From Saposhnikovia divaricata (Eukaryota > Streptophyta > Magnoliopsida > Apiales > Apiaceae): a stretch of 64,000 bases of DNA. The translations under genes were made by a program, and so were the position numbers. Shown here in pieces: positions 11,589 through 23,900 of the stretch. The stretch spans positions 105,950,580 to 106,014,579 of the forward strand of contig CM071595.1 of assembly GCA_036435485.1 (NCBI GenBank), in the 5' to 3' direction. Positions within the stretch are counted from its first letter, which is position 1; each line of letters opens with the position of its first letter. The notes below the pieces were generated by a model. It saw only the letters and a program-made list of their open reading frames with translations. It searched no databases and was not told the origin of the DNA.

Positions 11589-12615
11589 ATGTGTGTGTTT
11601 GTGTATATTCAATATAAAAGAATGGTGTTGAATGTCGATAATCATTTCAACATCTTTAGACTCTGTCACCAATGTTAACATATAATATAAGATCCATATA
11701 ATGCCTCGCTCTAATATCTTTAGGTTTTAGAGCGACTGGTTACTTAACATGGTATCAGAGCTCAAGCACGCAGAGGTCCCAGGTTCCACTCTCTACGACC
11801 CCCAATATTCTCACAATCATTATGGACATGAAAGGCTAATTATGTCCCAAAGATGGGCGCCCATGACCCACTCTTCGATCCATAAATGGGCTTTCGAGTG
11901 AGGGAGAGTGTTAACATATAATATAAGATCCATATAAGGCCTCCCTCTAATACCTTTAGGTTTTAGAGCGACTGGTTACTTAACAACCAACACCACAACT
12001 ACATTGCCATTACTTTATCGTTGCATCTACTCTGCCTCTTTTCCTTTGACTTTTCCATCCCATTGTCAACAATCATGTATTTAAATGTCTTTCATTGCTA
12101 CTCTAATCTTCAACATCGATGCACTATTCCGATACTACAACAATCCCATTTTTGTTAGTTACACTTTATAATTTGAAGTATGCTAATAATCTTGTAATCT
12201 ATGTTATTGTTGCATTTTTAATTTTCACATTATGCTCTCACTTTGTGTTATCAATTTGCGCAGCTCTATCCTCTTCTCTCTTGAGTAGTGTCACGATAGT
12301 TGCCCTTTGTCTTATGCTAAATCAGATGGAAGAAGTGTATCGATTAGCTTTGGATATGGTAAGTTGGTAAGTTATACTTTTAGTTGGTGATATGTTCTCT
12401 TCAATAACTAAATATGCTTCATCTTTTAATATTTCAATCCTATATATGCTTACACTTTTTTTTTTGTGTTTAACACTTTTTTCCTTGTCTTAAATTATAT
12501 GGAATAGATAATATAGATTTGATATCTCACAAACTTATATGAAAGACTTACATCAAATTAAGCAATGTAACTCGATCAATTTGATGTCGAATACAAGTCT
12601 AGAACTGCTATACTT
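10230..12615. repeat. Old direct duplication of a roughly 0.8-kb non-coding unit
   Basis: Unit 1 (about 10,230-11,045) and unit 2 (about 11,420-12,615) share blocks in the same order: a C-rich start with 'tgccacc', a 'ttcatcgttgcat'-like stretch, 'gttgccctttatctcgcact' against 'gttgccctttgtcttatgct', a 'ggtaagctggtaa' block, and a final 'aatacaagtct' block. Unit 2 is longer because it contains (TA)n at 11,539-11,585 and the TRIM at 11,673-11,985. No open frame is conserved between copies. 9,929-10,229 and 11,046-11,419 hold nothing further that I recognise. Confidence 0.6.
11673..11985 (+). mobile_element. TRIM (miniature LTR retrotransposon), 313 bp with 77-bp LTRs
   Basis: Two 77-bp direct repeats (11,673-11,749 and 11,909-11,985) begin TGTTAACA and end TTAACA and differ at only a few bases. 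The first is followed at once by TGGTATCAGAGC (11,750-11,761), the initiator-Met tRNA primer site. A purine-rich 'gagtgagggagag' precedes the second. The element is flanked by a perfect 5-bp target duplication, ACCAA (11,668-11,672 and 11,986-11,990). The internal region is about 150 bp with no coding sequence, so mobilisation must have been in trans. The size is at the very small end for TRIM/SMART elements. Confidence 0.93.
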
Positions 12616-12766
12616 ATATGTGTGTGTGTGTGTATATAGTTTGGTTTTGAATATTAACTTAGTTTGGAAGCCTTGAAACCCATTGCACTTGCTACTTGTG
12701 TGTATGTGTTACTTGGGTTATTTGAACACTAGTTTAAGTTTGAAATCCTTAATACCCATTTTATAA

Positions 12767-12812
<46 letters not shown>

Positions 12813-12815
<3 letters not shown>

Positions 12816-13165
12816 CATTTGCTCCATACAGAACACTCTTATATAACAAACAACAAAGAACACCTTAGATCTATTAGATCCTTTGGCCCCGCCAGGGGCA
12901 CCCAATACAAAAAGTTGTTATTTTTTTACCCTCTATTAAGTCTGCAAAAAAAAAAGAAAAAAAAAAGAAAATTATTGTTCACTGATGACGTCATCATGAC
13001 GTCATCAATGAACAGTAAATTTTCAAATTTTTTTTTTTGGCTGGTTTGCTAGAGGGTAAAAAAATAATAACTTTTTGTATTGGGTGCTATGACGGAACTC
13101 TTAAATTATATTAGATATGAGGTGTTCTTTATTGTTTGTTATATAAGGTATTTGCTATGGAGTGC

Positions 13166-13169
<4 letters not shown>
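12813..13169. mobile_element. Foldback MITE in a (TA)n tract, member 2
   Basis: Almost the whole 357 bp is self-complementary. Left end 'cttatataacaaacaacaaa' pairs with reverse-complemented right end 'cttatataacaaacaataaa'. 'cacccaatacaaaaagttgt' near 12,900 pairs with its complement near 13,080. The hairpin centre at 12,986-13,004 holds two TGACGTCA octamers. (TA)n lies directly on both sides. The internal 'ggccccgccaggggcacc' core matches the other members. No coding frame. Confidence 0.8.
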
Positions 13170-13225
<56 letters not shown>

Positions 13226-13803
13226 AACACTTACTTTTTTTTGTTGGAAGTAAAAATCATGTTATGTACTAAATTCTTTCATGAACCTTATTGTTTTGTG
13301 TATACAATGTATGATTGCATTTTTGTTTGAATAAAATATTTTTAATTAAGTGTATCAGTTATTAATGATAAGAATAAAATCATAATATTTCAATGGTTTA
13401 TAATTGAATGTTAATAGAAGATTTAGACTCCAGGTTTTGAACTAAATATTGATTTTCACAAAATTTTACCATGTTGGTTCAAACTAGATTTGCCTTAAAA
13501 GAGTGTTTAATCTAAAACTCATGTTTATTCGCTAAATATGTAGAATATAATATCTTTTTTGTAAATTACAGAAAATGTTGTCTTTTTATAGAACATCGTC
13601 TCTTTTAAATATTATATATTATTATTAATTAAAAAATATTTTTTTAGAAAACATGTTACTTGTTTCTATAAAAATAATTAAAATAAATAAATATATCGAA
13701 ATGCAATCAATAATAAGATAATAGTAAAAGACAAACATTAGTTCAAAGATTCTAAATACAAGATAGATTTTACTGTAACCTAATCTTACACACACACACA
13801 CAC

Positions 13804-13849
<46 letters not shown>

Positions 13850-13852
<3 letters not shown>

Positions 13853-15690
13853 GCATGTGTTATGTTTCGTGTACATGATATTTTTATTATTTATTATTAT
13901 TATTTATATTTTAATTTTTATATTTAAGATGTGTTTAAATAAAAATATTAATCTGTATTTTAATAAATTTTTCCAAAACTAAAATAAGCTATAAATTTAA
14001 CTCTACATCAAGGGAAAAATGGATGGAAAATAATTGGAATGTATGCAATGATTGTGTACTATGTTATACGTTGAAGTGAAATTATGTGTCGGTGGTTTAT
14101 ATATATATATAATTTGGTTAGATAAAATAAATAATTTAGAAAACATTCAAATAAATAAATAGTTCAGCAGTTAAAGCAAGATAATAACATAATATTGATT
14201 AATAATAACATTGATGAATGATTCAACTTATTATTAATAAACACATTGTTTTTAAAGTAATAACACATTTTGATTGTATAGAATAATAATTTTGTCAGGA
14301 GTAATTTTTAACTCAATCAAATAGCAGATATAATATGAAAAATATATTAAATAAAGAGCAAGAAAAATTTAATATATCTACTTTGATTAATTAACATGTA
14401 CCTAGATTTAGAAACAACAATATGAAAATATTTTAAATTTACTTTTAATATTTTTATAATATAACTAAGTTCTCATTATTCACGCACATTATATTAAAGG
14501 AATAATGTTATTAAAAATTGTAAAATAGTACAAAAGTATAATTATTATTTGAAATTTATTATTTTTTAAATTTTGAATGGTCTCAGCTAATAATATTTTA
14601 TTGATTAATTTAGAATTTATGATCCGAAGTTTCCATGTAGACATCATATGAAGAAGATTGTCGAGAATGGAAGAAAGAGATCGCTAGGATGGGTTGGGGA
14701 ATTTTCGAGGTCAGTAATCTTCCAACTTATTCATTAATATTAATTGTTTTATGTATGTGATAAAGGTTAGACAAAAAACTCTCATTCCATGTAAAATTTA
14801 GTATATGTTTACCAATATGTTTTATATTATATAAGTAAATATATATTTTTAATTATTTTTCAAACACATATTTTGTTATACATTTTATGTTATGTTTTGT
14901 GTAACTATAATTATTAATTGTTTAGACTTTATAATATTTATTTTCGTTAAAAGTTCGTATTAGATAGTTAAAGGCGATTGAATTTGATAAATATGATGAT
15001 TTGAAATTGATAATCGCATTTTAACTTGTATATAGACAATTAATCAAATAAGAACAAAAATGAAATTAGGAATGATAATCGCAGACCAGATCATTAAATT
15101 TTAAAATTGAATCACATAATTTTTATATATCGTTACAAAATTTTAATGATTTATTCAATTTTTCACGAATTTAATCTAATATGAATTATTATCATATCTT
15201 TGAAAAAATTATGATGATATATTAGATTATTCTATATTAACAAGGACACAAACGTATTGTTATATTTATATGATTGATGTGTCATATGTATCATTAGATG
15301 GATCAATGTATTGGCGGAGTTTAATATTAATTTTTAATGATCCTTCAATAAAAAAGAATTTTGTCAATCCATTAGTTATTCCATCAAAAATTAGTGAAGT
15401 TGTTGATGGATTCATGAATTAATGGATGAAAAAAATATTTGATAAAAATTTATCAATTCATTGATTTGTTGGATGTATTCATTATTTTGATTTATATTAT
15501 TAAATGTAAAATAATTAAATAGTTAAATTGATGAAATTGAAAGATGGATAGGAATGCACTTAAATTTAGCCTCAATACCACGCACGTTGAAGTTGATTAT
15601 TTTTTGCCAAGTATCAATAAGCATTTGCCAAAAATAGAAGGAAAAAAGAGACACATTCTTCCTTTCTTTCACAAAATCTATCTATTACTA
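13850..15690. other. AT-rich intergenic DNA, no gene seen
   Basis: Low-complexity AT-rich sequence with short (TA) runs. No supported gene, RNA or element border on either strand. Confidence 0.55.
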
Positions 15691-16055
15691 TATATTAAAC
15701 ATCAAAATAAGGGCTAAAAGTGTCTTTTCATTGGCTATGAAATTACTATTTTACCCTTATTTGTTGAAAATTAACAAAAATACCACCATTTTAATATTTG
15801 TGTAAAAATTAGTTGAAATTGTGTTAGTGGTAGAATCGAATCCCTGACTGGACCCTCTCAAACTCATGCCATAACCATTATGGTACACTTAGTTATGAGT
15901 ATGTTTTAAAAATCGTATTAGATAAACCACATCATCTCTTTTTGTCCCATTTTTTTTTTATTTCAACTATATGTACAAGTGCAAAAAGTGCCAATAAATT
16001 GGTTGTGAAATTACTATTTCACCCTCATTTTTTGAAAATAACAATAGTGCCAGCC
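15690..16055. repeat. Imperfect direct repeats, possible Helitron-like debris
   Basis: Two related blocks, about 15,695-15,785 and 15,970-16,050, share 'tgaaattactatttcaccct'-like sequence. The beginning 'tctattactatatattaaac' resembles the A+T-rich 5' end of some plant Helitrons, but no matching 3' hairpin end was found. The LINE at 16,056 appears to be inserted in this repeat. Confidence 0.3.
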
Positions 16056-17910
16056 CTTTTTTTTTTTTGAAATAAAAGTAGTAATTTCATTAATTCAAAT
16101 CCGTAAACAAGATATCTTGGAGCTCAGAAGGGACAACACCCCTCCTAAAAATACAACCTGGATTAGAACTAGAATAGCGAGCTAACCAATCCGCTGCCTG
16201 GTTCCCAGATCGTTTGACAAAAACAATTTCCACATTGTTCATAGACTCTAACAAACCTCAACATTCATCAATGGTACCTCCATAGGGCGAGTAGATCACT
16301 TCTCTGTTTAGAATAGCCCGTACTACTAGCTAACAATCTGATTCGATAGTGTAGTATCTATGCAGATTGATACCTTCGATTCCATCTCGGTCTTGTTCCA
16401 GTTTAACCCAGCTAAGTGCTTATTTGATGCTTACTGCCTCTGCCCAGTGTATCTCCGGAACACCTGCTAACCTTCGACTTACAGCATGCAACAAACTACC
16501 CTCAGAGTCTCGAGCTATCCAGCCAACACCAAAGTAACTCATAGTTCTAAATAGAGTGGCACCGCAGTTGACCTTTACACCATCCCCATGTGGTTTACTC
16601 CAACTTCCACCTTCCTCAGTTGAACTGAGTATATGCGTACTATTATTTGTACCCATTTTTTGGACTCTTCTCCATTGTGAAAGGTACGCAACTGCAGCCT
16701 TTATCACTTCATTAGCTCTAGGTCGTTTGTTATTCCAGATTAAGTCATTGCGAGCCCCCATATTCCCCAACACACCGTGCTCATCATAGTTGCTTTATCC
16801 TCGGATTGATCGAGCACAAGTTCAAACCAATTGTCAACAGTCATCATACGATCAAATATAAGATCAGGCCTAATAATGCTCTAACAGCTTTTAGCAAAAA
16901 CACACTGAATTAGACGGTGGTCCGCTGTCTCCATCTCTACTTCGCAGAAAGGACATGAAACAATTATGTCAACCTGTTTCTTCTGAAGATTGCATTTCGT
17001 CGGTAAATAATTCTCTAGCATTCTCCAAATAAAAATCTTAATTTTTCCTGGAACTTTTAAATGCCAAACTCCTTTTCAGATCCTGTCATTACCTCCCTCA
17101 TCCCATCTGTTTTCCATAGACTGGATTGTTTTATACCCACTCTTTACATAGTATATTCCATTAAACTCAAACAACCAATACCAGATATCTTTGTCCCCCT
17201 TCGAATTCAGCTGAATACTGTAAATTAGCTTCTTGTCACGATCCTCAAACAAATCATCCACTACTTCATTATCCCATTCCCTAGCATTCTGCTTCATAAG
17301 CCCAGATACAACATTATTCGTCAGGGCCGGATGCTGTGTAAACACAAATGGATTCTGCACATTTGGTAACCATGGCTAATCTGTAATCTTAATGCTATTA
17401 CCATTTCCCACTCTCCATCTGGCTCCCCTTCTTAGCAAAGTCTGTGCTTCCAAAATTCTCCTCCACACATAACTTAGGGTGTTCCCTAACTTTGCTTCCA
17501 GAAAGTTACTGCTAGGATAGTATTTTGCCTTAAAAACACGAGCAACTAGGGAGTCCTCAAAAGCCAACAATCTCCATCCTTGTCTTCCCAGCATAGCAAC
17601 ATTAAAATATCTAATTCTCTTAAAGCCCATCCCTCCTTTAGATTTGTGAGTGCTTAATCTATTCCAACTCCGCCAATGTATTCCTTTATCTTTCTTCGAA
17701 GAGCTCCACTAGAAATTACTAATAATAATCTCAATTTTCGAACACACCTTATTTGGCAAAAGAAAAACACTCATTGTCTACGTAGGCACTGCTTGAATAA
17801 CTGATTTTATAAGCACTTCTTTACCTGCTCCTGAAAAACATCTACCACCCCACCCTCGAATTCTTAATCTCATTTTATCTTTGATGTACCCAAATACAGC
17901 AGATTTACAT
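16056..17910 (-). pseudogene. 5'-truncated LINE (non-LTR retrotransposon) remnant
   Basis: Read on the minus strand: end of the RT region at about 17,905-17,640 (with 'GKEVLIKSVIQAVPT' and, after a few breaks, 'GGMGFKRIRYFNVAMLGRQG'), then a connection region (17,630-17,076), a zf-RVT motif with C-P-x-C...H...C spacing at about 16,880-16,960, then an RNase H-like domain (16,773-16,100). A poly(A) on the minus strand, seen as T11-12 at 16,056-16,067, closes the 3' end. Several in-frame stops interrupt it (for example at 16,420). The element is 5' truncated, as LINEs usually are. Flanks 'ccagccc' and 'ccagtcc' might be a degraded target duplication, but that is weak. Confidence 0.88.
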
Positions 17911-18216
17911 CCAGTCCTTTATAATCAATATAAAAATGAAAAAATTTGTGTTAGCTTTCGGAGTCGAGCTACCTGCCTCGTTTTAAGAGTTACATGTCAT
18001 AGCCACTATACTACATTACTTTCCGAGTTTCCTTAAACATCTTATAAGATAAATAATGTCATTTTCACTAAACTTATTTTCTTTTTGGTTTTCACTTTTG
18101 AGTAAATAAAAAATTAGTTTATATTATTTATATAACTCTGTTTTTTCAATTTTCGTAGTTTTATTTATCTATGTATTCAATAATCTTATAAATTTTATTA
18201 CACTTGTATGTTTTCG

Positions 18217-18277
<61 letters not shown>

Positions 18278-18396
18278 TATGTATTTATAATTCATATATT
18301 TATATTATATTATATCTCTTATCATACTTTCTTTGAATTAATTAATAATAGATACCTAAAAATTAATATTGAATTTGATCTAATATAAGGAATATA

Positions 18397-18448
<52 letters not shown>

Positions 18449-18919
18449 CATTATTCATTACTTCTATCATTCTAAATTAAGAAAAGTAGTTTTGAAATTA
18501 TTTTTAAATTATAAAATAATCATGTTTATACATTCAACGCATCCGTTCTTAATAATTTTCCTTTAAGAATAAACACTTCATTTGTTTATATTTTCTAAAA
18601 TAAACACATTCTACACTCTCTTTGTCATAATAAATGATTAACATGAAAAATATAATGCTAAGATAAAATTCTTGGTTATACATGAATGTTACTGAGTATG
18701 GATTGAAAAAAAAAGATTCACAAATATATATCTCTATGCATATATTAAATTATTGAAATAAAATATAATTTAGTTTTAAAAAAGTTTTTTTTTGGTTAAT
18801 CACTTATATTCAAGTTTACAATTATCCTGAAAGAACGTGTTTAGTTTAGCTACGTAATACCTAGTCTCATTTTAGTTATAGGATTAATGATATAGCTAAA
18901 ATAATATGCTTCTCCCTGG
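17911..18919. other. AT-rich DNA with two long (TA)n tracts
   Basis: (TA)n at 18,220-18,272 and 18,398-18,447. No gene is apparent in the remainder. Confidence 0.7.
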
Positions 18920-19759
18920 GTAAGAATGCCCAAAATGCCTAAATTTTCACTACCCACTTCCCAAAATGCCCGATTTCTAAAACTCCGCCCAGCCTACCCA
19001 CGGGATACGCCATTCCAGGCGGCGTATCCGAAGTCACTGTAGTCGCCAGAAATTGCCTCCGCTCGCCAGAAAAACGAGAGCTAATGTGACCGGCGATTTC
19101 CGGCGATTTCGAACTCCTCGTCTATTCCCCAAGCTAGGCTCGTCTCCTACCCTCCAAATTATCACCACATGACCAGGTAGTCATCGTCGGAAATCTCCTG
19201 CTATCTGTTAGTCACAGTTGGCCTCGTAGGGGCGTGAAAAGCTTTCGCCGGAAAGCTCGAATCGGAAAGTATGTTGATTTGGGTGTTTTCAATCCGGCTA
19301 AACAAATGATGAAAAATTGCTATAAAATTGTAGGGGACTTAAAGACGAATTGAACCGTGTGTAGAAATTAACTGGAAAGTTATGCTTGAGAGAGAACGGA
19401 GTGATTGAAATTTTCTGACGGAATCGCCATGGTCGCGATCTGTGAAGACGATGAAGACGACGTTAGATACGCATCTTCAAGATGCGTATCTCTTGATGCG
19501 CATTTTGAAGATGCGTATCTAACGTCACTGATGACGTTAGATACGCTTTTTAAAGATGCGTATCAGTTGATTCTAGAGGCGTATGCGGCTGCTACGTGGA
19601 CTGCATAGGCGTATCCCACCCTTTACTACTCTCACGTAGGCGTATCCAAGGATACTCCTCTTGCATAGGCGTATCCAATGGGTATTCTGGGCGCGCAGCG
19701 CGAATTTTGGGTATTTTGGTGACAGAAACTTAAAAAGTGGGTAAAAAGGGCAATCACCC
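18920..19759. mobile_element. Mutator-like non-autonomous element with 9-bp target duplication
   Basis: Flanked by the perfect 9-bp duplication TCTCCCTGG (18,911-18,919 and 19,760-19,768), the length typical of Mutator-like elements. The ends are imperfect inverted repeats: the left begins 'gtaagaatgccc' and the reverse-complemented right 'gggtgattgccc', with further similarity inward ('tacccactt', 'ccaaaat'). The 840-bp body is GC-richer than its surroundings. It holds many copies of 'gcgtatc'/'gatacgc' between 19,000 and 19,690, including a 13-bp perfect inverted repeat with a one-base loop at 19,465-19,491. The 67-codon frame at 19,405-19,608 is made of these repeats and is not a credible gene. 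No transposase. It lies 1.2 kb upstream of the SAPS gene. Confidence 0.78.
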
Positions 19760-19768
19760 TCTCCCTGG

Positions 19769-20983
19769 TTGACCTGATGCAGACTGTTATGAAGTATAAT
19801 TTTATTATTTATTTATATGCCATTTTTTTTTTCCAAATTCTTCTTTGCAACCTTAGTCTATTTCCTATAAAAATATTGTTTTTATAGGTTTATGACCAGT
19901 GTGAGAACATCGCATTATAGACTTGTAATAAATATGACATTAACATATTTTAAGGGAAGCAAAATTGTTCGTCCTGAACACATTTTGTTTATTCATGATT
20001 CATTTGTTCTTCCTAATAAGTATATGCTAACTAGAAGCAAGGTGCATTCTTCACTTCATAAGAATTTTTGCATTGATATATGTGTTTGCAACTCGAATTG
20101 TTTCTTCTGTTACTTGCAGCTTCCATGCATTTACTTTCTCTTCTTTCTTCACTTCATAAGAATTTTTGCATTGATATATGTGTTTGTAACTCGAATTGTT
20201 TCCTTCTGTTACTTGTACCTTCAATGAATTTACTTTCTTTTCTCAGTAATATCATCACAATGTTGTGTTTAATATTGTCTCCAATGACTATGCTACCCCA
20301 TGCGATTAATTATGGACGATTATAATCGTATTGATATGAAAAGTAGTGTCTATCACTATGAAAAAACAACGATTATCATCTTACTCTCTCAAATTTATAA
20401 TTACACGATCCATATTCATAACTCAAACTTTAACATTATACTCAACAATATTATTTACGTTTTTATACAATCCTTATTGACATTCATCACTTACACGTAT
20501 CACTACTCATATTATAATTTCATAATTAGGAATTTACAATCCAAAAATTAATAAATCAACAACCACCTTTTTCCTTAACAAAATTAAAAACGTTCACATA
20601 AAGCTTGCACCGACGAACGATTACGCTAATACTCTCCAAATCCTTAGACATTTTTCCCATGTCACTGAATTTCTTTGAATTTAGGATTTTTTACATTTCT
20701 TTATCTCAGAAAAATACTACAGTACTAGAAATCCTAAAATAATAAAAACAATATATTTACAATGTGGATATATATTCCTGTGTCACATTACCGGACCCCA
20801 CTTCGTATACTCCTGTTACCATTTGGTATCGATGTTCTCCAAAACAAAAATAATAAAAATAAGGTTAAATTAGGGTTTGTATTTTACTCTCTTTTTTCAT
20901 TTTCAATTCAATTTCTCCCCAAATTCACATAAATTTCTCAAGTTTAGATCCACCCTAGCTCACACACACACAATTGATTCAAT
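19769..20983. other. Upstream region of the SAPS gene with a 98-bp tandem duplication
   Basis: A 98-bp unit beginning 'acttcataagaatttttgca' occurs at 20,053-20,150 and again at 20,151-20,249 with a few differences. Frames reading through it are artefacts of the duplication. The stretch before 20,984 (CT- and CA-rich, 'cacacacacacaattgattc') is a plausible 5' untranslated leader. I could not place a TATA box with confidence. Confidence 0.6.
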
Positions 20984-23900
20984 ATGTTTTGGAAACTCAC
21001 TTCTCTCTCTGCTTCATCACCTGTAAGTCTCTCCAATTCTTGTTTTTCTTCAATTACTTGTTTGTGATTATGTGTTTTTTGCTTTTATTATGTGTTAATT
21101 GATTAAGTTTAGCTCCATTTTGTGGAAGTATGGCGTAATTGATGTTAGATTTGTGGTGTGTTTGCTCGGTTTGTTTCGAATGCTTGTTAGCACCACTTGT
21201 TTTTAATGTTTCGTAATTTTAATGTGATTTGATTCTGATGAATTTTACGTTTTTGAGGAATTTGTGTGGAGTGAGTTTTTGTTCGGTTAATTGTGAATCT
21301 CGAGTGTTTGTTATTCAACTTGTTTTTAATCGTATGGAAGAAAATTGTGTTTTATTAGTTTTCGGAGTTACATGCCAGTTTATCGAGTTACATGCATATA
21401 TTATTTGAGTTAAAGATCAAAGATGTGCTTTTTTTCTCTTATGTTTTAGTTTGAGGATTTGGAGCTGCATGTTCTTTTAGTTGCGTAAAATTTGGTAGAA
21501 TTTAGGTGTTATTTTTGGCTCCGTTGGTTGAATTTAAATCTCAAGTGTCTTTTATGTAACTTGTTTTAGTTATTTTTTTACGAAGGAAAGTGTACTTTGT
21601 TGAAGTTTGCAGTCTTCCTGATCAGACATGTACTAATTTTCAGTTTCACGTATGTCATCTTGTGTTTGTTATGTTTCATACGAGTTTTACCACTTGGACT
21701 TGCTTCGTGAGTTTCAGATAAAAAAATTTCTTTTGTTCTGTCATGTTATAGTTGGAGTACTTCATGCTACATTTTTTTTATAATTCTGTAATATTTACCA
21801 ATATTTAGCGGTTGTATTTGGTTTGGACGGGTGAGGAAGATGATTTTGGTAAGCTGACCATTCTCTGCTCGATTTTCTTGCAGTTGGAGACATTGTTAGA
21901 CAAGGAGAATTTTACTTTGGAAGAGCTTCTTGACGAGGATGATATAATCCAAGAATGCAAAGCTTTGAATAGCCGCCTTATTAATTTGTAATTATCGATA
22001 TATATAACTATTTTATTGCTAGTTTATATCTTCTTGATGTTGGATTTAATACAAATGTAGTTGTACCTATCTTATGAAACTTTTCTTTTAGTCTGCGAGA
22101 GAGAGCTCAGGTGGAACAGCTACTGCATTATATTGTTGATGAGCCTCCAGAGGATGCTGAGAGCAACCGTAGCTTGAAGTATGAAATTGTGTTTTGGAAG
22201 GCCTTTTACTTTATTATGTTTCTGTGACTTATATTATAATTATTTATAAGCAATATGTACTAGCTTACTCATTTCATTTCTCAATTTTAGATATCCCTTC
22301 ATAGCCTGTGAAGTATTCACATGTGAAATCGATGTTATTCTCAAAACATTGGTGGAGGAAGAAGGGGTATGCATTGGTTCTTATTCCTGCTCTTTATAAA
22401 TGTCTACAAGTTGCTATTTCTATGACATATGCATGTTCAGTTTTGAATTCTTTTGTTACAATTGCAGCTAATGGATTTACTGTTCTCCTTTCTGGAACCA
22501 ACGCGTCCTCATAGTGCGGTTCTGGCTGGATACTTTAGCAAGGTGAGCAAATATCGCTGTTATCACTATATCTGGTCCATATCATGGTCAGGTTATGCTG
22601 CATGCATGTTTACCCAGTAGTTATTGCCTGATAATTCTTGCGTGGCTGTAGGTTGTGGTTTGTCTCATGTTGCGGAAGACAGTCCCGCTAATGACTTATG
22701 TTCAGGTAAGTTAAATCTTCAGTTATATTCAGTTCTTTCTCTCTAGATCTGTTTGCAATCGTACTTCTTGTTTTGGAAGATTGCTTCATCTGCTAAATTG
22801 TATTATTTACAATTTGTCTTTTTAACATACTTCCGCAAAAAGGGAAGATTATTTGTTAAATATATCATGCATATTGTAGTGGGTGATTAATCTGATCAAG
22901 ATTTATAGAATTATGCAGTCTATGGTTTATAATAAAGAAGATATCCAGTCATGTGTATTTTTGGGTTGTGGAATGTATTTTGTTTTTCAACTTGCCAGGC
23001 GCGAATATATAAAATCACATTCTTCAGGCCAAGAGTCAACCTCATCTTTGACAGAAAAATGAATGAAAATGCTTATTTTTCAATGAATCTGTTATACAAA
23101 CAAGCCCCTGTATTTATAGGTACAGCAGAGCTAATTAAGGCTGTAAATTAGCTGCCAAAACTGACTAAATCTGCTGCCAAAACTGACTAAATCTGCTGCC
23201 TAAATCTGCCTAATTATGCTGTCAAAACTGACTACCTAAAGCTGCCTAATTATGCTGTCAAAACTGACTAAATCTATATTGACATCCCCCCTCAAATTGA
23301 TGCTGGTAAATCTACAAGCATCAATTTGCCACAAAAAAAATTGTGTCGTTGGCGCGTCAAAGCTTTTGTGAGGACATCAGCTGTTTGAAGAGTAGTACTA
23401 ACATGTGGGAGGTTAATAACACCACGAGTAAATGCGTCTCTAATATAATGGCAATCAACTTCGATGTGTTTTGTGCGTTCATGAAATACCGGATTGGCAA
23501 CAATCTGAATGGCACTTTTGTTATCAGCATGAAGTGGAGTAGGATTATGTTGAGAAGCTCCAAGCTCATAAAGAAGACCACGTAACCAAACAATTTCAGA
23601 ACAAGCTGCAGACATGGCTCTATATTCAACCTCCGTGGAAGATTTAGATACATGATCCTGCTTTTTACACTTCCAAGAGATCAAGGCATCTCCAAGGAAA
23701 ACACACCATCTAGTTGTAGATCGTCTAGTATCCGGGCATCCAGCCCAATCGGCATCACTGTATGCTGTCAAATGAAGATCAGAGTTTGTAGGAAAAAATA
23801 GACCACGCGTAGGTGACCCAATTAAATATCGAATAATACGCTTTACTGCAACAAGATGAAAATGCCGAGGGGATTGCATGAATCTGCTAACTATATGAAC

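Larger units (their letters stand above)
11250..13849. repeat. (TA)n microsatellites
   Basis: Tracts at about 11,250-11,273, 11,539-11,585, 12,774-12,812, 13,169-13,218 and 13,806-13,849, the last preceded by (CA)n. Small frames reading through them are low-complexity artefacts. Confidence 0.95.

Noticed and set aside
11750..11761. TGGTATCAGAGC and its complement at several sites, considered as tRNA pieces
   Set aside because: Each copy abuts an LTR and is a primer-binding site, not part of a tRNA gene.
15830..15860. 'gaatcgaatccc' resembling a tRNA B box, considered as a SINE
   Set aside because: No A box at the right spacing and no A- or T-rich SINE tail tied to it.
19405..19608. 67-codon plus-strand frame
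   Set aside because: Made entirely of the 'gatacgc' inverted repeats of a Mutator-like element; no family resemblance.
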